Positions 61,251 to 64,000 of a stretch of DNA of 64,000 nucleotides are shown piece after piece. The notes under the pieces were generated by a model. That model saw only the letters and a list, made by a program, of their open reading frames with translations. It had not been told where the DNA came from and ran no database searches. The stretch comes from Chamaea fasciata (Eukaryota; Chordata; Aves; Passeriformes; Sylviidae), in the NCBI GenBank assembly GCA_029207755.1, contig JARCOQ010000067.1:496001-560000 (forward strand), in the 5' to 3' direction. Within the stretch, counting starts at the first letter, position 1; every line of letters begins with the position of its first letter. The position numbers and the translations under genes are program-made.

Positions 61251-64000
61251 AGGGCACCCCCAGGGACAGCCAGGGCTCCTCCAGGGACAGCCAGGGCACC
61301 CCCAGGGCCAGCTAGGGGACAGCCAGGGCACCCCCAGGGACAGCCAGGGCACCCCCAGGGACAGCCAGGGCCCCCCCAGGGACACCTAGGGGACCTCCAG
61401 GGCACCCCCAGGGACACGTACGGGACAGCCAGGGAGCCCCAGTGACACCCTGTGCACCCCCAGGGACACCCAGGGCACCCCCAGGGACACCTAGGGGACA
61501 GCCAGGGCAGCCCAGGGAGACCCAGGGCACCCCCAGGGACACCTAGGGGACAGCCAGGGCACCCCCAGGGACAGCAAGGGGACAGCCAGGGCACCCCCAG
61601 GGACACCAAGGGGACCCCCAGGGACACCTAGGGGATAGCCAGGGCATCCCCAGGGACACCTAGGGGACAGCCAGGGCACCCCAGGGACACCTAGGCGACC
61701 TCCAGGGACATCTAGGGGACAGCCAGGGCACCCCAGGGACAGCCAGGGCACCCCCAGGGACACCTAGGGGACAGCCAGGGCCCCCCCAGGGACACCTAGG
61801 GGACAGCCAGGGCACTCCAGGGACAGCCAGGGCACTGCCAGGGACACCGAGGGGACAGCCAGGGCACCCCCAGGGACACCCAGGGCACACCCAGGGACAC
61901 CTAGGGGACAGCCAGGGCACCCCAGGGACAGCCAGGGCCCCACCACGGACACCAAGGGGACAGCCAGGGCACACCAGGGACAGCGAGGGCACCCCCAAGA
62001 CACGAAAGGGACAGCCAGGGCACCCCCAGGGACACCTAGGGGACAGCCAGGGCAGCTCAGGGACACCCAGGGCACCCCCAGGGACACCTAGGGGACAGCC
62101 AGGGCACTCCCAGGGACACCCTGGGCACCCCCAGGGACACCGAGGGGACAGCCAGAGCACCCCCTGGGCACTCCAGGGACAGCCAGGGCACCCCCAGGGA
62201 CACCTAGGGCACCCCCAGGGCGCCCTAGGGACAGCCAGGGCACCCCCAGGGACACCTAGGGGACAGCCAGGGCACCTCAGGGACAGCCAGGGCCCCCCCA
62301 GGGACACTTAGGGGACAGCCAGGGCCCCCCCAGGGACACCCAGGGCACCCCCAGAAACACCTAGGGGACAGGCAGGGCACCCCCAGGGACACCGAGGGGA
62401 AAGCCAGGGCACCGCCAGGGACACCTAGGGGACAGCCAGGGCACCCCCAGGGACATTTAGGGGACAGCCAGGGCACTCCAGGGACACCAAGGGCACCCAC
62501 AGGGACATTTAGGGGACAGCCAGGGCACTCCAGGGACACCCAGGGCACCCCCAGGGACACCTAGGGGACAGCCAGGGCACCCCCAGGGACACCCAGGGCA
62601 CCCCCAGGGAAACCTAGTGTCCAGGCAGGGCACCCCCAGAGACCCCTAGGTGACAGCCAGGGCACTCCAAGGGACACTCTGGGCACCCACAGGGACACCA
62701 TGGGGACAGCCAGGGCATCCCAGGGACACCCAGGGCACCCCCAGGGACACCAAGGGGACAGCCAGGGCACCCCAGGGACACCCAGGGCACCCCCAGGGAC
62801 ACCTAGGGGACAGCAAAGGCACCCCCAGGGAAACCCAGGGCACCCCCAACGACACCTAGGGGACAGACAGGGCACCCCCAGGGACACCTAGGGGACAGGC
62901 AGGGCACCCCCAGGGACACCGAGGGGAAAGCCAGGGCACCCCCAGGGACATTTAGGGGACAGCCAGGGCACACCAGGGACACCCAGGTCACCCCCAGGGA
63001 CACCTAGGAGACAGGCAGGGCACCCCAGGGACACCTAGGGGACAGCCAGGGCCCCCCCAGGGACACCTAGGGGACAGCCAGGGCCCCCCCAGGGACACCT
63101 AGGGGACAGCCAGGGCACCCCAGGGACAGCCAGGGCCCCCCCAGGGACACTTAGGGGACAGCCAGGGCACCCCCAGGGACACCCAGCGCACCCCCAGGGA
63201 CACCTAGGGGACAGGCAGGGCACCCCCAGGGACACCGAGGGGACAGCCAGGGCACTCCCAGGGACACCTAGAGTACAGGCAGGGCACCCCCAGGGCACCC
63301 CAGGGACACCCAGGGCTCTTCCAGGGACACCAAGGGCACAGCCAGGGCACCCCCAGGGACACCGAGGGGAAAGCCAGGGCACCCCCAGGGACACCTAGGG
63401 GAAGGCAGGACACCCCCAGGGACACCTAGGGGACAGCCAGGGCCCCCCCAGGGACACCTAGGGGACAGGCAGGGCACCCCCAGGGCACCCCAGGGACACC
63501 CAGGGCACCCCCAGGGACACCTAGGGGACAGGCAGGGCACCCCCAGGGACACCGAGGGGAAAGCCAAGGCACCCCCAGGGACATTTAGGGGACAGCCAGG
63601 GCACTCCAGGGACACCCAGGTCACCCCCAGGGACACCGAGGGGACAGCCAGGGCACCTTTAGGGACACCTAGGGGACAGGCAGGGCACCCCAGGGACACC
63701 TAGGGGACAGCCAGGGCCCCCCCAGGGACACCTAGGGGACAGGCAGGGCACCCCCAGGGACAACGAGGGGACAGCCAGGGCACCCCCAGGGACACCTAGA
63801 GGACAGGCAGGGCACCCCCAGGGCACCCCAGGGACACCCAGGGCTCCCCCAGGGACACCAAGGGGACAGCCAGAGCACCCCAAGGACAGCCAGGGCCCCC
63901 CCAGTGACACCTAGGGGACAGCCAGGGCACCCCAGGGACACCAAGGGAACAGCCAGGGCACCCCCAGGGACACCTAGGGGACAGCCAGGGCACCCCAGGG
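61251..64000. repeat. Right flank of array, outside the 20-kb duplication
   Basis: 31/32-bp repeat continues to the window end and is cut by it. Units are fairly regular, with many GGGCCCCCCCAGGG, GACATTTAGGGG and CCGAGGGGAAAGCC variants. A local duplication of about 633 bases is visible: 62.88-63.00 kb (CCGAGGGGAAAGCC followed by GACATTTAGGGG) recurs at 63.51-63.63 kb. A short run of AGGGACAGCCAGGGCACCCC units lies at 61.25-61.38 kb. No gene is seen. Confidence 0.92.

Noticed and set aside
1..64000. Hundreds of Cys/Pro/Gly-rich minus-strand and Gly/Pro/Gln-rich plus-strand open frames, superficially like collagen or keratin-associated proteins
   Set aside because: They follow from a repeat with only one stop triplet per unit and strand, and a unit length not divisible by three. 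They overlap each other in several frames, and their ATG starts are repeat variants.
1..64000. CRISPR array
   Set aside because: There are regular short repeats but no unique spacers: the whole unit is repeated, and the exon-like islands are eukaryotic in character.
1..64000. Mobile element as the source of the 3.2-, 4.1- or 20-kb units
   Set aside because: No terminal inverted repeats, long terminal repeats, poly-A tails, target-site duplications or transposase/reverse-transcriptase frames are seen at the unit borders; borders fall inside the array.
1..64000. Telomeric or known centromeric repeat
   Set aside because: No TTAGGG/CCCTAA runs are present; CCCTAGGG occurs only as a variant of the unit. 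The unit does not match any centromere repeat I can recall, though I could not search a database.

Overview
This window is almost entirely a GC-rich tandem repeat (minisatellite-type) array from a vertebrate nuclear genome, most likely a bird. The avian guess rests on three things. The only non-repeat islands carry intron-like sequence rich in ACTGGGATGAACTGGG-type motifs and CCCCCAAA-type runs, which I know from GC-rich bird microchromosomes. They contain short exon-like blocks with GT/AG borders. Nothing bacterial or viral is visible. I see no complete gene, tRNA, rRNA, CRISPR array or mobile element. The many open frames across the array are by-products of a stop-poor repeat and are not annotated as genes.

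The basic unit is 32 bp (31 bp when a C5 run is C4). On the + strand it reads as three related 10-11 bp sub-motifs: CCAGGGCACCCC, then CAGGGACACC, then TAGGGGACAG. The consensus + strand has 12 C, 11 G, 8 A and 1 T, no CpG, and one CCTAGG palindrome. Units vary at CCTAGG (CCGAGG, CCAAGG, CGTAGG, CATAGG, CTTAGG) and in length, which lets larger copies be traced.

Layout: (1) 1-8.5 kb, divergent array. (2) about 8.5-10.66 kb, a block carrying unique island A (9337-9865). (3) 10.66-17.4 kb, array whose segments recur later. (4) 17.42-23.85 kb, two tandem copies of a 3.2-kb unit, each carrying one copy of the island (B 18714-19242, C 21927-22449). (5) 23.85-24.55 kb, a link segment. (6) 24.55-44.92 kb and 44.92-61.25 kb, two tandem copies of a roughly 20-kb higher-order unit. 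The first contains two 4.1-kb subunits and the second only one, which explains its 16.3-kb length. (7) 61.25-64 kb, a right flank not part of the duplication.

The island is the only part with gene-like content. On the minus strand it has an exon-like block of up to 46 bp ending in a GT donor, a 212-bp intron, then a 70-bp block (69 bp in copy C) with an AG acceptor and a GTGAGG donor. The second block encodes DELVPVRNVERLKRDLK at its end. I cannot name the gene. The simplest reading is that the array grew inside or next to introns of a minus-strand gene and multiplied one exon pair. Copy C differs from A and B only by single-base homopolymer indels, which looks like sequencing or polishing error, so some copy-number and frame differences may be assembly effects.
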